A stretch of DNA of 12,500 bases, from assembly GCA_002005505.1 (NCBI GenBank), contig KV908567.1, forward strand, positions 225,786 to 238,285, given 5' to 3'. How positions within the stretch are numbered: the first letter of the stretch is position 1; each line of letters starts with the position of its first letter. Made by a program: the position numbers and the translations under genes. Of the stretch, positions 1 to 8,520 are shown piece by piece. Below the pieces are notes generated by a model. That model was given only the letters and a program-made list of their open reading frames with translations, did not search any database and was not told the origin of the DNA. The DNA is from Botryococcus braunii (lineage: Eukaryota; Chlorophyta; Trebouxiophyceae).

Positions 1-120
1 CTCTCTCTCTCCTCTCTCTCCTCTCCTCCTCTCTCTCTCTCCTCTCCTCTCTCTCTTCGCCTCTCTCCTCTCTCTTCTCTCTTCTCCTCTCTCTCTCTTC
101 TCTCTCTCTCTCTCCCTTTC
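1..120. repeat. CT-rich microsatellite tract (first)
   Basis: This is an almost pure pyrimidine stretch of CT repeats with interruptions (CTCCT, TTCG). It is cut by the left window edge. It stops just where the first 162-bp satellite unit begins, the same phase relation seen at the tracts beginning at 283 and 984. All reading frames through it are low-complexity Ser/Leu artefacts. Confidence 0.9.
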
Positions 121-282
121 TTTCTCTTTTCTTCCAATCCTTTCAACTTTACACACATGTCCAAGCACTACTAGTTATCTACGAACCTGGATTCAGTTTC
201 GGCTCTCTGGCATACATATACACTGAACTACAGCCTTACAAAAGTTCTCAATTATCGTTACGCTGTACGACTGTTCAGTGAA
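121..282 (+). repeat. Diverged ~162-bp satellite unit, copy 1
   Basis: This copy matches the units at about 660-821 and 822-983 through shared blocks in the same order: AACTTTACACAC, ACGAACCTG, GCATACATATACACT, CAGCCTTACAAA, ATCGTTACGCT and a terminal GTGAA. The spacing of copies 2 and 3 gives a period of 162 bp, and counting back from the GTGAA at 278-282 places the start at about 121. The arrangement is that of an old tandem repeat opened up by CT tracts. No coding potential is apparent. Confidence 0.75.
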
Positions 283-1222
<940 letters not shown>

Positions 1223-1857
1223 GCATTATCACCTTGAATATTTGGCCCCTAGATTCCGCGTCCCTGCATGATGGATTTATGGCATGCGGTAAGAATAGGC
1301 TTCACTCTTTAATTAAAATACGTATTAATAGATTAACACCCCCGAAAGGCTGCGTAGTCTATTAAGAGCATCGTATGCTTGCCCATCGGCAAAGATAGGT
1401 CGTTGAAGGTCGATTACCTCGCGATCCATTGAAAGGCCTTGAACCCGGAAACTGGCTTCGTTCCATCATATGCTTTGCACTTGAAGTGCGAAATCTCGCA
1501 GCGAATTCACAGCGTAGTATAGCTGATTGTGCTGCTGTTCGTCATTCGTGTTGCCGGGATGCCAAACTTCTGGGTGACATTTAGACGGAAACCGTCGGAG
1601 GTTCCATGGGTATAACGGGTCGCAACACGTTAAGTAAGAACAATGTTCTGAAAGATTATTCAAGGTGATTTGAGGTTAATCGTCATATTGCGAAAGGTAG
1701 GGGCGCTGGTTCGAATACCATTGACAACCCATCGGGTCTACCGGATATGGTGCGAGGATGCAATACGGTATTGATTATGCAGTGTTGAAAGCAGTGTTTT
1801 GTAGATTTGTTCCAAGCAGTGTTTTGGAATGGTGTTCTGGATGTCCATGAGAGTACA
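1223..1857. other. Region without a recognisable gene
   Basis: No family is recognised in this 635-bp stretch. The only ORF with coding-like composition is on the minus strand at 1466-1663 (65 codons). It could be a terminal exon but matches nothing I know. A GGTTCGAATACCA motif near 1710 resembles a tRNA B box but has no A-box or cloverleaf partner. A 13-bp direct repeat, AAGCAGTGTTTTG, occurs at 1789 and 1814. The right edge is the tail of LINE A. Confidence 0.5.
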
Positions 1858-2852
1858 GAAAGGAAAGGAAAGGAAAGATTACATCCAAAGACCAGCCACT
1901 AGGGCTGAAGAGGACGGCAGTACAATGAATGACCCATATCTAGCCAACTAAGGTCGCACAGCACCTGGGAGAGTGAGGTAGCTCTCCAGTGCTCTAGTCA
2001 CAAATTTGGCAACCCCTTCAAGGTCTTCTTGCCACATAAACGTCTGTACAGATCGACTCCTTTGTTGAAAGAGATGCATAAATTGTTGCCGTACATGTTG
2101 TACAGGGACAAGTGAACAACAGATGATGTTCATCACCAACGAGCTCTAAGGAGCACCTCGTGCAAAGCCTCTCGTCTCGAGGGATGCCTTGTTGTCTACC
2201 TTTATCAATATGAAGGTCATGACACCCTAATCTAAATCGCATAAAGGTCCGCAATGTACCGTTAGGAAGGTGGAGTTTGAGCGCACTCTTACGCCGTGGC
2301 ACATGAGGCGGACGTGCGAACCACCTTTGGTATCTGCAGAATAAGGCTCTTGGGGATGCCCAAGTGCGAGGGGAGATGTCTAGGTCATCCCATATCATGT
2401 CACTTTTACGGTCTAACAGATCCTTTACCTGTGAAATGTCAATCTGCAAGGCTCTATCAAACCGCACATGGTCAGCTATATAGTATCCTAGTTTCTTAAG
2501 TTGTTGCATAAGAGTACCCGAAAACGTTTCTCGGCCTTCTAGAATAGTAGATATCTACTATTGCCAACCTAATGTCATGCATGAGGACCTTGTAGTGTAA
2601 TGAATCAGGTCTCATGGCCGCTATGTTGTTCCAAAACCTGACCATACCTAAGATCCAAGTTGACCACAAAGGGAATATGTTTAATTCACATTTGATTATT
2701 TCCTCAGGGATTGTCCGACGCACCCCCAAAATCTGAGCTAGGACCCGCTTGTGCGCATCCAATAGGGGTATACTACTAGGTTTTCCCGAAGACAATATTC
2801 TGCCTTGAAAGCATCTAAATGCCCAGACTTCACATCCACAGGAGATGAGGGG
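1858..2852 (-). pseudogene. LINE A (old, degenerate), 3' portion: end of RT region, zinc finger and tail
   Basis: Read on the minus strand, this is the C-terminal third of a LINE polyprotein related to the intact LINE ORF at 3076-6507. It starts with a CGCEVW segment (matching [10 protein letters not shown] of the intact copy) and continues through LGVRRTIP and MVRFWNN. It then runs through WFARPP, FMRFRLGCHDLHIDKGR and a zinc-finger motif CTRC...GDEHHLLFTC, ending at a stop at 1948-1950. The coding sequence is broken by frameshifts near 2500 and near 2115, so it cannot be expressed whole. Beyond the stop, the minus strand has about 70 bp of 3' UTR with GGATGTAAT, then a CTTTC pentamer repeat (1858-1877), probably the retrotransposon tail. 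Its 5' part resumes at 7560; the element at 2853-7559 splits it. Confidence 0.85.
2848..2852 (+). other. Target-site duplication, left (AGGGG)
   Basis: The five bases left of the 5' terminal repeat, AGGGG, match AGCGG at 7560-7564, right of the 3' terminal repeat, with one mismatch. Counting one copy only brings the two halves of LINE A back into register, with the 17-residue block around the junction aligning without a gap to the intact LINE ORF. Five bp is a usual duplication size for LTR retrotransposon integration. Confidence 0.65.
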
Positions 2853-3003
2853 TGTAACGCGCGGAATGCGTCCCCGGCTCGATCGGTTAATATCCGAGAG
2901 AATTACCCTCTCCTTACCCGAACACGTGGTTGCTCCTTTTGGGTAAAGAGCACAATCCCACGCCGGGCGACAGTCCCGGGTTCGAATTCCGCTGAGCGCC
3001 ACA
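2853..3003 (+). repeat. 5' long terminal repeat (151 bp) with tRNA-like segment
   Basis: This is a direct repeat of 7409-7559 with 150/151 identity, starting TGTAAC and ending GCCACA. Its right half looks tRNA-derived. A D-arm-like stretch starts at 2930 (TTGCTC...GGGTA...GAGC; the GCTC/GAGC stem is 2932-2935 with 2948-2951). A T-arm/B-box-like GGTTCGAATTCC lies at 2979-2990. The acceptor stem does not pair properly and the anticodon arm is weak, so it is not a functional tRNA gene. Read in reverse, the T-arm gives the GIRTRD peptide typical of spurious ORFs over tRNA-like DNA. It may act as an internal Pol III promoter (inference). Confidence 0.8.
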
Positions 3004-3005
3004 TT

Positions 3006-3018
3006 TGGTATCGGCGAG
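3006..3018 (+). other. Candidate primer-binding site (TGGTATC...)
   Basis: Two bases after the 5' repeat comes TGGTATCGGCGAG. The first seven bases equal the start of the usual plant primer-binding site for initiator-methionine tRNA (TGGTATCAGAGC); the remainder diverges. The position is exactly where an LTR element keeps its primer site. Another tRNA whose 3' end is GATACCA could also be the primer. Confidence 0.55.
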
Positions 3019-3075
3019 TGGTTTCTCTCCTCTACCTCCTCTGGGGCTGCGGGTCCATCTCCTATGTGTGCTTAG

Positions 3076-6000
3076 GGATCTGTTGGCCAAGTCCCTCTCT
3101 CTATTCTTACTTGGAATGTCCGTGGATTATCCGAGTCTAAATATGAGCTCCATGACTATGATCGTTTCTTTCCTGCGTTCGATGTCGTGCTGTTGCAAGA
3201 GACACAACAGAAATACATTGACCCCAACCTTTTCAGGGGCTATCAGCTTTTTTGTTCTCCACCTGAGGTTTCTCATGAAAAGAAAGGCTATGGTTTGCTT
3301 ATTGCAGTTAAGGTTAGTTCATTATATAGTGCTCAGCTGTGGGCACACACGTCCTCCTCACTCTGGGTATCTTTACGGTTCATGCATGGCACCCATCCCC
3401 CCGTCTACTTGGGCAATGTCTATATCCCCCCCTCTGGGTCTCCGTTACTTCAGCCTGTCCCTGTCGCCGCTCGTTACAATGAGCTCTATGGGGTTTTGTC
3501 ATCCCTGGACGGTTGTGTCTTTGTGGGGGGTGACTTCAATGGACACATTGCATCTGTTTCCACATCTTCTTCGGCCGAATTAGGCCGCTTCTGTGGTCAA
3601 GATACTAGTGGCCGCCAACTTGTCAAATTGGCTGATCAGACTGCGTTAGTTATTTGTACAGGCTGTGTCTCAGGTGACTTGCATGCTCCTCCCACCTATA
3701 GGGCCACCGCCCGTACCTCTGCGACTAGGCCAGACCATATTTTGGTTTCCTCGTCTCTCCATGCCTGTATCCAGTCTGTTACGGTCGCCACTGAGTTGAA
3801 GGGTTCTGACCATTATAGTATCACCACCTCCTTTGCCTTACCCATGCGTTGTGCTGCTGTTTCTGACAGTTCGCATTTTGGGTTGCCCCTGCGACAAGTC
3901 CATTGGAAAGGGGGTTGTCGTGTAGATTATGTGCGTCACTTGGAGCTTGCTGCTCCCGCCTTGGGTCGTTGTGCTGACTTAGCGTTGGCTGGGCATGTGG
4001 AGCCAGCGCTACATGCCTTATCCGGGGTTTTAGGCGATGCTGCTCACGCTGCAGACATGCGGCTGCATACTGTTCGGTTAGGTTCTCAGGCTAGGACTCG
4101 CCCCCATCAGCCGTTTTATGACCGGGAATGTGTTAGACTCAAGCGGGACTGGCGGCGGGCTGGTCGCCTCCACGGGTTTTCTGCCCCCTTGGTACGTGGA
4201 CTCGAGCGGCACTACCACTCTTATGTGCGATCCCGTAAACGGGCGTGGCTCATGTCCCAGTTAGAAGAGTGTGTTGCTCTCTTTCATACTTGCCCTCGTC
4301 AGTTTTGGCGGACCTTCCGTGGCCATCCCCCTTCTTTGCCCTTGCCCTTACATGACCATGAGGTTTGGAACACTTTCATGTCTGAGTTCACTCGGGGGGA
4401 TATTGACACCCCGGACGAACCCCTTATGCCCTTGTCGGAAGTGGCATATCCGACCACCCTCGTACCCGACGTATCGCTTAACCAACCCTTCACCTTACAG
4501 GAAATGGAGGATGCTCTTAGTGCCTTGCACACAGGGAGGAGTGTTGGGTTTCAGGGTTTTCCCTCTGAATTTCTTCGATTTGCCCAACGCCCCCCGGACC
4601 CCCAAACTGGCCGACAGGACCCCCATATCCTGGCACCGATTCTGTTAACCATTGTCAATGCTATGTTTCAGGCGGGGACAATTCCCCCTCATTTCAATGT
4701 GTCCCGGGTGGTCCCCGTGTTCAAACCAGGGGGAAAGGACGCTCTGGATCCGGCGAATTACCGCCCTCTTGCTGTCCCTGAACCCTTCATGCGGCTGTAC
4801 GCCACCCTGTTGAACACTGGGCTTATTCGGCACGTGGAATCCAAGGGGTTGCGCTGTCAGGCCCAAACGGGGTTCCGCCCGGGCTTCTCCACATTGCATC
4901 AGCTTTTTGCGATCCAACACTTCATTGACCTTGCTACCAAAGATCACCCCTTATTCTTATGCTCTTTAGATTTAAGTAAAGCCTATGATCGGGTTCCTCG
5001 CCCCCTTCTTTGGGAGGCCTTAACTCGGGTGGGGGTACCGGACCAATTCTTGGCTGCTGTTAAATCTTTATATGAAGATGCCCAAGTCACTTTATGTGTA
5101 GGGGGCACCTCTGGGGAGCTCCTGAAGCCTCAGGTCGGTATCCTCCAAGGGTCCCCTATAAGTCCTACTCTGTTTGGTCTTTATTCCGATGGTCTGATTC
5201 GTTATATTGAAGCTCGGTGTCCGGGTATGGGACCCGCCACCCGGGATGGTCGTTGTGTCCCTATTCAAGGTTATGCTGATGACTATACACTCCAGGCCAA
5301 GTCCCTGGAGGAGTTGCAGGCTCACCTTCTCCCCGCTGCTTCAGAGTGGTGCCAGTCCGCACGTATGCGGGTGCGTGTTCCTAAGTGCCATGCCATGGTC
5401 TTCCCCCCCTCGAAGGAGGCCCCCCCTCCCGTGCTGTATGAGGGTCAACCCCTGCCTCAGGTGACCCAGGCTCGTCATTTAGGTGTCATGCTTTCTACGG
5501 CTTCAGGCATTGGGGCCACCTTTGGCCATTTACGTGGCAAGATGTGGGGGGCCTGGTCTACTATTAGCACGCGTTATGGTAACCTCAAATGTGCCACCTC
5601 GATCGGTATTCTCTTGCGTCTCTTCTTAGCATGTGTGGTGCCTGCCTGCTCATATGGGTGTGAGGTTTGGGGTCTACGGGTGTTTTCCCCATCTTCCACT
5701 CGGCCCTCCGCTAAGGATTTAGAAAAGGATTTTCTTACTACGTTACGGATGATCCTTGGGGTTCGTCAAACGGTCCGCACCGATGTGCTCCTTGCTGATC
5801 ACATCGGTGCGGCTTGGCCCCTTCATCATATCTGGTTCAAGCGTGTGGTCACCTTTTGGAACTCTCTGGTAGATCTCCCACCCGACCACTTGTATGCACG
5901 TATTCATAGGGACTCATGCTACTATGGCGTAACGCCTCGTTCCCCGTCCTGGGCGGGTTCTTTTATCGCTGCCCTTCGCCGCTTAGGTTACCCCTATGCG

Positions 6001-6507
6001 GCTGATTGTCAGCGCCCGCAGCCCGTTGATATGGATACCTTTTTAGCTCTCATTAGGCAGGCCAATACCCTCCCTGTGGCCTCTCTCCATGTCTCCCCTC
6101 GGTTGGCCCCTGCTGATCCCCAGCTATGTACTTATGTGCGGTGGTTTGCGCGCCCCACTAAGGCTCAGCGCTCCCGCCTCCTTTATCTGTCTCTTGATGT
6201 TGCCAAGGTCCGGCTCTTTCTCAGGTTTCGTCTTTGTGTTCATGGCCTCCCCATTGACATGGGCCGCAGACAACGTCTTCCGCGCCTTCAGCGCCTGTGT
6301 GATATGTGTGGCTCCTCTGTGGGTGATGAACACCACTTTGTCTTTCACTGTCCCGCTCTTACTGCGGTGCGGGACCGTTATCCCCACTTGTTTGTGGGTC
6401 CTTCTAGATCTCTTCGGCAGTTCATTTGGCACGCTGACTTGCGTGCGGTCGTCTCCTTTATCTCGGATGCATTCCAGGCTCGTGCTGATTTACGCCGGCT
6501 ACTGTGA
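3076..6507 (+). CDS. LINE-type polyprotein: AP endonuclease, reverse transcriptase, CCHC zinc finger
   Basis: This is a 1143-codon ORF without internal stops, encoding the replication protein of a non-LTR retrotransposon (target nicking plus reverse transcription). Numbering from 3076, the AP-endonuclease domain covers about residues 8-255 with its key motifs: WNVRG (N14), LLQET (E42), GGDFN (D153, N155) and GSDH (D245, H246). The RT domain covers about 540-790 with [22 protein letters not shown] (D632), LQGSPISP and YADD (733-736). A C-terminal zinc finger has C1075, C1078, H1087 and C1092 (C-x2-C...GDEHH-x4-C). No RNase H domain and no ORF1 were seen. The frame opens after a TAG at 3073-3075 and has no ATG before the catalytic Glu; the first in-frame ATG, at 3382, would remove part of the nuclease. 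Initiation is therefore non-AUG or by frameshifting, or the 5' end is truncated. It begins only about 70 bp inside the 5' terminal repeat. Confidence 0.9.
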   Translation, partial: GSVGQVPLSILTWNVRGLSESKYELHDYDRFFPAFDVVLLQETQQKYIDPNLFRGYQLFCSPPEVSHEKKGYGLLIAVKVSSLYSAQLWAHTSSSLWVSLRFMHGTHPPVYLGNVYIPPSGSPLLQPVPVAARYNELYGVLSSLDGCVFVGGDFNGHIASVSTSSSAELGRFCGQDTSGRQLVKLADQTALVICTGCVSGDLHAPPTYRATARTSATRPDHILVSSSLHACIQSVTVATELKGSDHYSITTSFALPMRCAAVSDSSHFGLPLRQVHWKGGCRVDYVRHLELAAPALGRCADLALAGHVEPALHALSGVLGDAAHAADMRLHTVRLGSQARTRPHQPFYDRECVRLKRDWRRAGRLHGFSAPLVRGLERHYHSYVRSRKRAWLMSQLEECVALFHTCPRQFWRTFRGHPPSLPLPLHDHEVWNTFMSEFTRGDIDTPDEPLMPLSEVAYPTTLVPDVSLNQPFTLQEMEDALSALHTGRSVGFQGFPSEFLRFAQRPPDPQTGRQDPHILAPILLTIVNAMFQAGTIPPHFNVSRVVPVFKPGGKDALDPANYRPLAVPEPFMRLYATLLNTGLIRHVESKGLRCQAQTGFRPGFSTLHQLFAIQHFIDLATKDHPLFLCSLDLSKAYDRVPRPLLWEALTRVGVPDQFLAAVKSLYEDAQVTLCVGGTSGELLKPQVGILQGSPISPTLFGLYSDGLIRYIEARCPGMGPATRDGRCVPIQGYADDYTLQAKSLEELQAHLLPAASEWCQSARMRVRVPKCHAMVFPPSKEAPPPVLYEGQPLPQVTQARHLGVMLSTASGIGATFGHLRGKMWGAWSTISTRYGNLKCATSIGILLRLFLACVVPACSYGCEVWGLRVFSPSSTRPSAKDLEKDFLTTLRMILGVRQTVRTDVLLADHIGAAWPLHHIWFKRVVTFWNSLVDLPPDHLYARIHRDSCYYGVTPRSPSWAGSFIAALRRLGYPYAADCQRPQPVDMDTFLALIRQANTLPVASLHVSPRLAPADPQLCTYVRWFARPTKAQRSRLLYLSLDVAKVRLFLRFRLCVHGLPIDMGRRQRLPRLQRLCDMCGSSVGDEHHFVFHCPALTAVRDRYPHLFVGPSRSLRQFIWHADLRAVVSFISDAFQARADLRRLL

Positions 6508-6772
6508 CTTGGCCGCAGCCACGTCTGTGGCTGCCCCCCCCCCCCTATCCCCCCTTCCTTCCCCTTTTCGTTTGCTCAGTTATGCCTTCGCTCTTCGCTT
6601 GGCCACTTCTTGTGGTCAGTTCTTCCTAGTTTTGGCTTGTGTGTGTGTTGTGGACATCTCATCATGCCCTCGCGGCTGGACAGATGTAACTTCTTCTTCT
6701 TTTACAAGAGTGGAGTAAAAAAGACCAGCCCAATGTTCAGGGACCCAAACCCCCAATGTGTCAAGCTATGAG
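6508..6772 (+). other. 3' untranslated region of the LINE ORF, with A-run
   Basis: Following the stop is a poly-C/pyrimidine-rich segment, then GATGTAACTTCTTCTTCTTT and a GTAAAAAAG run ending near 6722. The ATGTAA plus short pyrimidine repeat resembles the LINE A end (GGATGTAAT followed by CTTTC repeats), which suggests a family-specific 3' terminus. The sequence after the A-run does not reappear near the 5' end of the ORF, so no LINE target duplication is visible. Confidence 0.5.
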
Positions 6773-7393
6773 TCACACCCGGCGAGCGGCCAGCTGGCGA
6801 CCCACAGCCGCCGCAATGATGAAACTGACCCGACGAATGACAAAATATCCCTCCACATCTTCTTGAGCAATGATGGCTTGGTTCAAAAGCCCCTGGAGCC
6901 TCTGCAACAAGGCCAGCGCATCAGCATGCAACCCTCCCAATGTTTCAAAAGCGAAGGCTTGGAAAGCCACAGGCGGCTGCTGACGCGACAACAAGACAGC
7001 ATAGCGGGTCTGCTTGTCTTGGGCAGCGCGCGCGGCGGCCCCACCCGGCACGAAGTGCAGCAAGTTGGCAACTGTGAGTGGGGAAGAGCCAACGATGTCG
7101 ATATAAAGGTCACGCCCCTCCTCCCACGCATGGAGGCGGAGGTCTGCGCGACGGCGCTCCTGGCCAGGGACAGGGGTGGGAAAGGCGGGTTCCCGGGTGA
7201 CCCGCTGACGAGCTGAGGTAAGGACAGCGTCCAGGCCGTTACGCTTCTTCTTCTTCTTCTCCTCCCGATCGGGTGGGGCGTCTCTTTCTCCCAATCGGGT
7301 AGAGGCCAGAAGAGCCGAGCTCCTGTGGATCGCAGAGTCGACACAGAGCCTATCTAATCCGAGGTGCCCAACTCCTAAGCGGGGGGTTTCCTC
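6773..7393 (-). pseudogene. Retroelement C-terminal nuclease-like domain fragment (antisense)
   Basis: A minus-strand frame of 206 residues is open from a TAA at 7394-7396 to a TGA at 6773-6775, with no ATG near its start, so it is a fragment. The core reads RRADLRLHAW, then GRDLYIDIVGSSPL, FVPGGAAARAA, DKQTRYAVLL, and FAFETLGGLHADALALLQRL. From memory of the family, this order (RxAD, a hydrophobic D-x-V-SPL strand, A-rich helix with K, then E-[TS]-[YF/L]-G) is the C-terminal tail of many RT polyproteins in algae and aquatic animals and looks like a PD-(D/E)XK nuclease fold. The LINE ORFs here lack such a domain, so it comes from a different element. It lies antisense to the neighbouring ORF and ends against the polypurine tract, so it was carried inside the LTR-flanked unit. 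Function is not established. Confidence 0.5.
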
Positions 7394-7395
7394 TT

Positions 7396-7408
7396 AAGGG
7401 GGGGGAGA
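7396..7408 (+). other. Polypurine tract adjoining the 3' LTR
   Basis: AAGGGGGGGGAGA is thirteen purines ending at the base before the 3' repeat starts. This is the position and composition of the plus-strand primer of LTR retrotransposons. A LINE has no use for such a tract, so it supports the LTR-type replication reading for the outer element. Confidence 0.7.
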
Positions 7409-7559
7409 TGTAACGCGCGGAATGCGTCCCCGGCTCGATCGGTTAATATCCGAGAGAATTACCCTCTCCTTACCCGAACACGTGGTTGCTCCTTTTGGGT
7501 AGAGAGCACAATCCCACGCCGGGCGACAGTCCCGGGTTCGAATTCCGCTGAGCGCCACA
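7409..7559 (+). repeat. 3' long terminal repeat (151 bp) with tRNA-like segment
   Basis: This is a direct copy of 2853-3003 with one substitution, at 7502, inside the D-loop-like part of the tRNA-like segment. The D-arm-like stretch is at about 7486-7507 and the B-box-like GGTTCGAATTCC at 7535-7546. It joins LINE A directly at 7560. Confidence 0.8.
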
Positions 7560-8353
7560 AGCGGTGGTAGGCAAGCTAAGTACAGTTCTGTCATGAGCAT
7601 CATTGACATGTTGCAACCGAGATTGTTATAAGCTCTAGTAAGGTCTTCCCATGCTATCCAGAACCTCTGCTCGAGGTTCTTAATGCCGGCTTGAAGGCCA
7701 TTCTTGGCATGAATCTGTAATCCAAGGTATTTAACCTCCTGTACCGGACCAATTCTAACCCCTGCAACCTCTAGAGAGGTAGAGAGTGTCCGAGGGTCTG
7801 GATTTACTGAAAGGTACTGCGTCTTGGCCCCATTTAGGCGCATGTCCATACTCTTACACCATTCTTGAGTAGCATTCACCTGTAGGTCCTCAACTGTAGG
7901 CGCGACGAGAACAAAATCGTCGGCAAAACCTAGCATTTGGATACGTATTATATTTAAACGTGTGCCATCAGGTAGCTGAATGCCAGCCGTGGGACAATGG
8001 TGTGCAAGATATCGGGGGAGTCCATCCGACATAATTCCAAATAGTGTAGGGCTAATGGGGCACCCTTGAGGAACACTAGTGTACATGATTCAAGCAACCC
8101 CCCATTTTGCCCTCAATCTTGATCGCCAAAACTGTACTGTCTATTACAGCTTGAGTAGCATAAAGAAAATCCCCTTGGATTCCCAACTGCTCCAAAATAT
8201 GCCCTAACTTAAGATGCGATACCCTGTCATAAGCTTTCTAATTAGAGAGGTCCAGGAATGCAAAATGGAGTGGAGTGATGCCCATTGCCCAATCTATGAG
8301 GTGTTGTATAACAAACAGTTGATGGGTCCAGACAAACAGGTCCAGACAAACAG
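7560..8353 (-). pseudogene. LINE A (old, degenerate), 5' portion: reverse transcriptase core
   Basis: Read on the minus strand from about 8350, this gives HQLFVIQHLIDWA, LDLSN-stop-KAYDRV (motif A), a frameshift, then [17 protein letters not shown] (catalytic motif C), LGLQIHAKNG and LYLACLPPL, ending at the insertion point. It aligns throughout with the RT of the ORF at 3076-6507 but is clearly diverged (FADD instead of YADD). Damage includes an in-frame TAG at 8238-8240 and a frameshift probably at the C-run 8098-8103. The endonuclease domain and first RT motifs are missing, so the copy is 5'-truncated, near a 14-bp tandem duplication (8326-8339 and 8340-8353). The first five bases (AGCGG, 7560-7564) are the right target-site copy. 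The rest of the protein continues at 2852. Confidence 0.85.
8326..8353 (+). repeat. 14-bp tandem duplication at LINE A 5' end
   Basis: GTCCAGACAAACAG occurs twice head to tail, at 8326-8339 and 8340-8353. The LINE A similarity fades here, so the duplication may be a scar of 5' truncation on insertion. It lies directly left of the minisatellite. Confidence 0.7.
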
Positions 8354-8520
8354 CTGAGAGCGCAGTCCTGTATGACTCCCCTGCGAATTTGTTCTACTGC
8401 TGAGCTCTCAGCGCTCGAAAGTCCAGAGCTCTCAGCGATTGCACTGTGCGCTCTCAGCGCGCGGATTTCCTGCGCTCTCAGCGATTGTACTGCTGCGCTC
8501 TCAGCGATTGGGGGTCATCC
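8354..8520 (+). repeat. Short minisatellite, period about 23 bp, core GCTCTCAGCG
   Basis: The core GCTCTCAGCG starts at 8404, 8428, 8450, 8474 and 8497, giving intervals of 24, 22, 24 and 23 bp. The best-conserved unit reads GCTCTCAGCGATTG plus a variable C/T/G-rich tail. A reversed copy of the core (GCTGAGAGCGCAG) lies at 8353-8365, so the region can fold against itself. Nothing suggests coding. Confidence 0.75.

Larger units (their letters stand above)
2853..7559 (+). mobile_element. LTR-flanked element (4707 bp) carrying a LINE-type endonuclease/RT ORF
   Basis: The element is bounded by two 151-bp direct repeats that differ at one base (2946 A versus 7502 G) and have TGTAAC...GCCACA ends. 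It shows an LTR-type layout: a near-perfect 5-bp target duplication, TGGTATC (primer-binding-site-like) two bases inside the left repeat, and AAGGGGGGGGAGA touching the right repeat. It is inserted into LINE A, whose reading register is restored when the element and one target copy are subtracted. The near-identical terminal repeats and unbroken ORF indicate recent insertion; LINE A is much older. Inside are a plus-strand AP-endonuclease/RT ORF (3076-6507) and an antisense nuclease-like fragment (6773-7393). No gag, aspartic protease, RNase H or integrase motif was seen. It could be a genuine chimera or a TRIM/LARD-type element that received a LINE; no LINE target duplication was found inside to support a simple later insertion. 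Confidence 0.8.

Noticed and set aside
1700..1725. tRNA gene suggested by GGTTCGAATACCA
   Set aside because: No A-box or cloverleaf could be built upstream and the T-stem pairs for only three bases.
2853..3002. Minus-strand peptide containing SGIRTRDCRPAWD, present at both terminal repeats
   Set aside because: It is the reverse reading of a tRNA-like T-arm in the LTR, a well-known spurious ORF pattern, and it has no independent start.
2925..3003. A functional tRNA gene inside the LTR
   Set aside because: The acceptor strands do not pair over seven bases, the anticodon stem is poor, and the expected T before the anticodon is missing. Only the promoter-like arms are preserved.
6089..6718. 209-codon plus-strand ORF overlapping the end of the LINE ORF
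   Set aside because: It is a different frame over well-supported coding sequence, with a hydrophobic, C/F/S-rich composition typical of a shadow frame.
2853..7559. Two independent SINE insertions in the same orientation instead of LTRs
   Set aside because: The shared 5-bp target duplication, the PBS-like and PPT motifs at the inner edges, and the precise restoration of LINE A fit a single LTR-type insertion better.
8404..8520. CRISPR-like array
   Set aside because: The conserved core is only 10-14 bp with 9-13 bp between cores, the setting is eukaryotic and there are no cas genes. It is a minisatellite.
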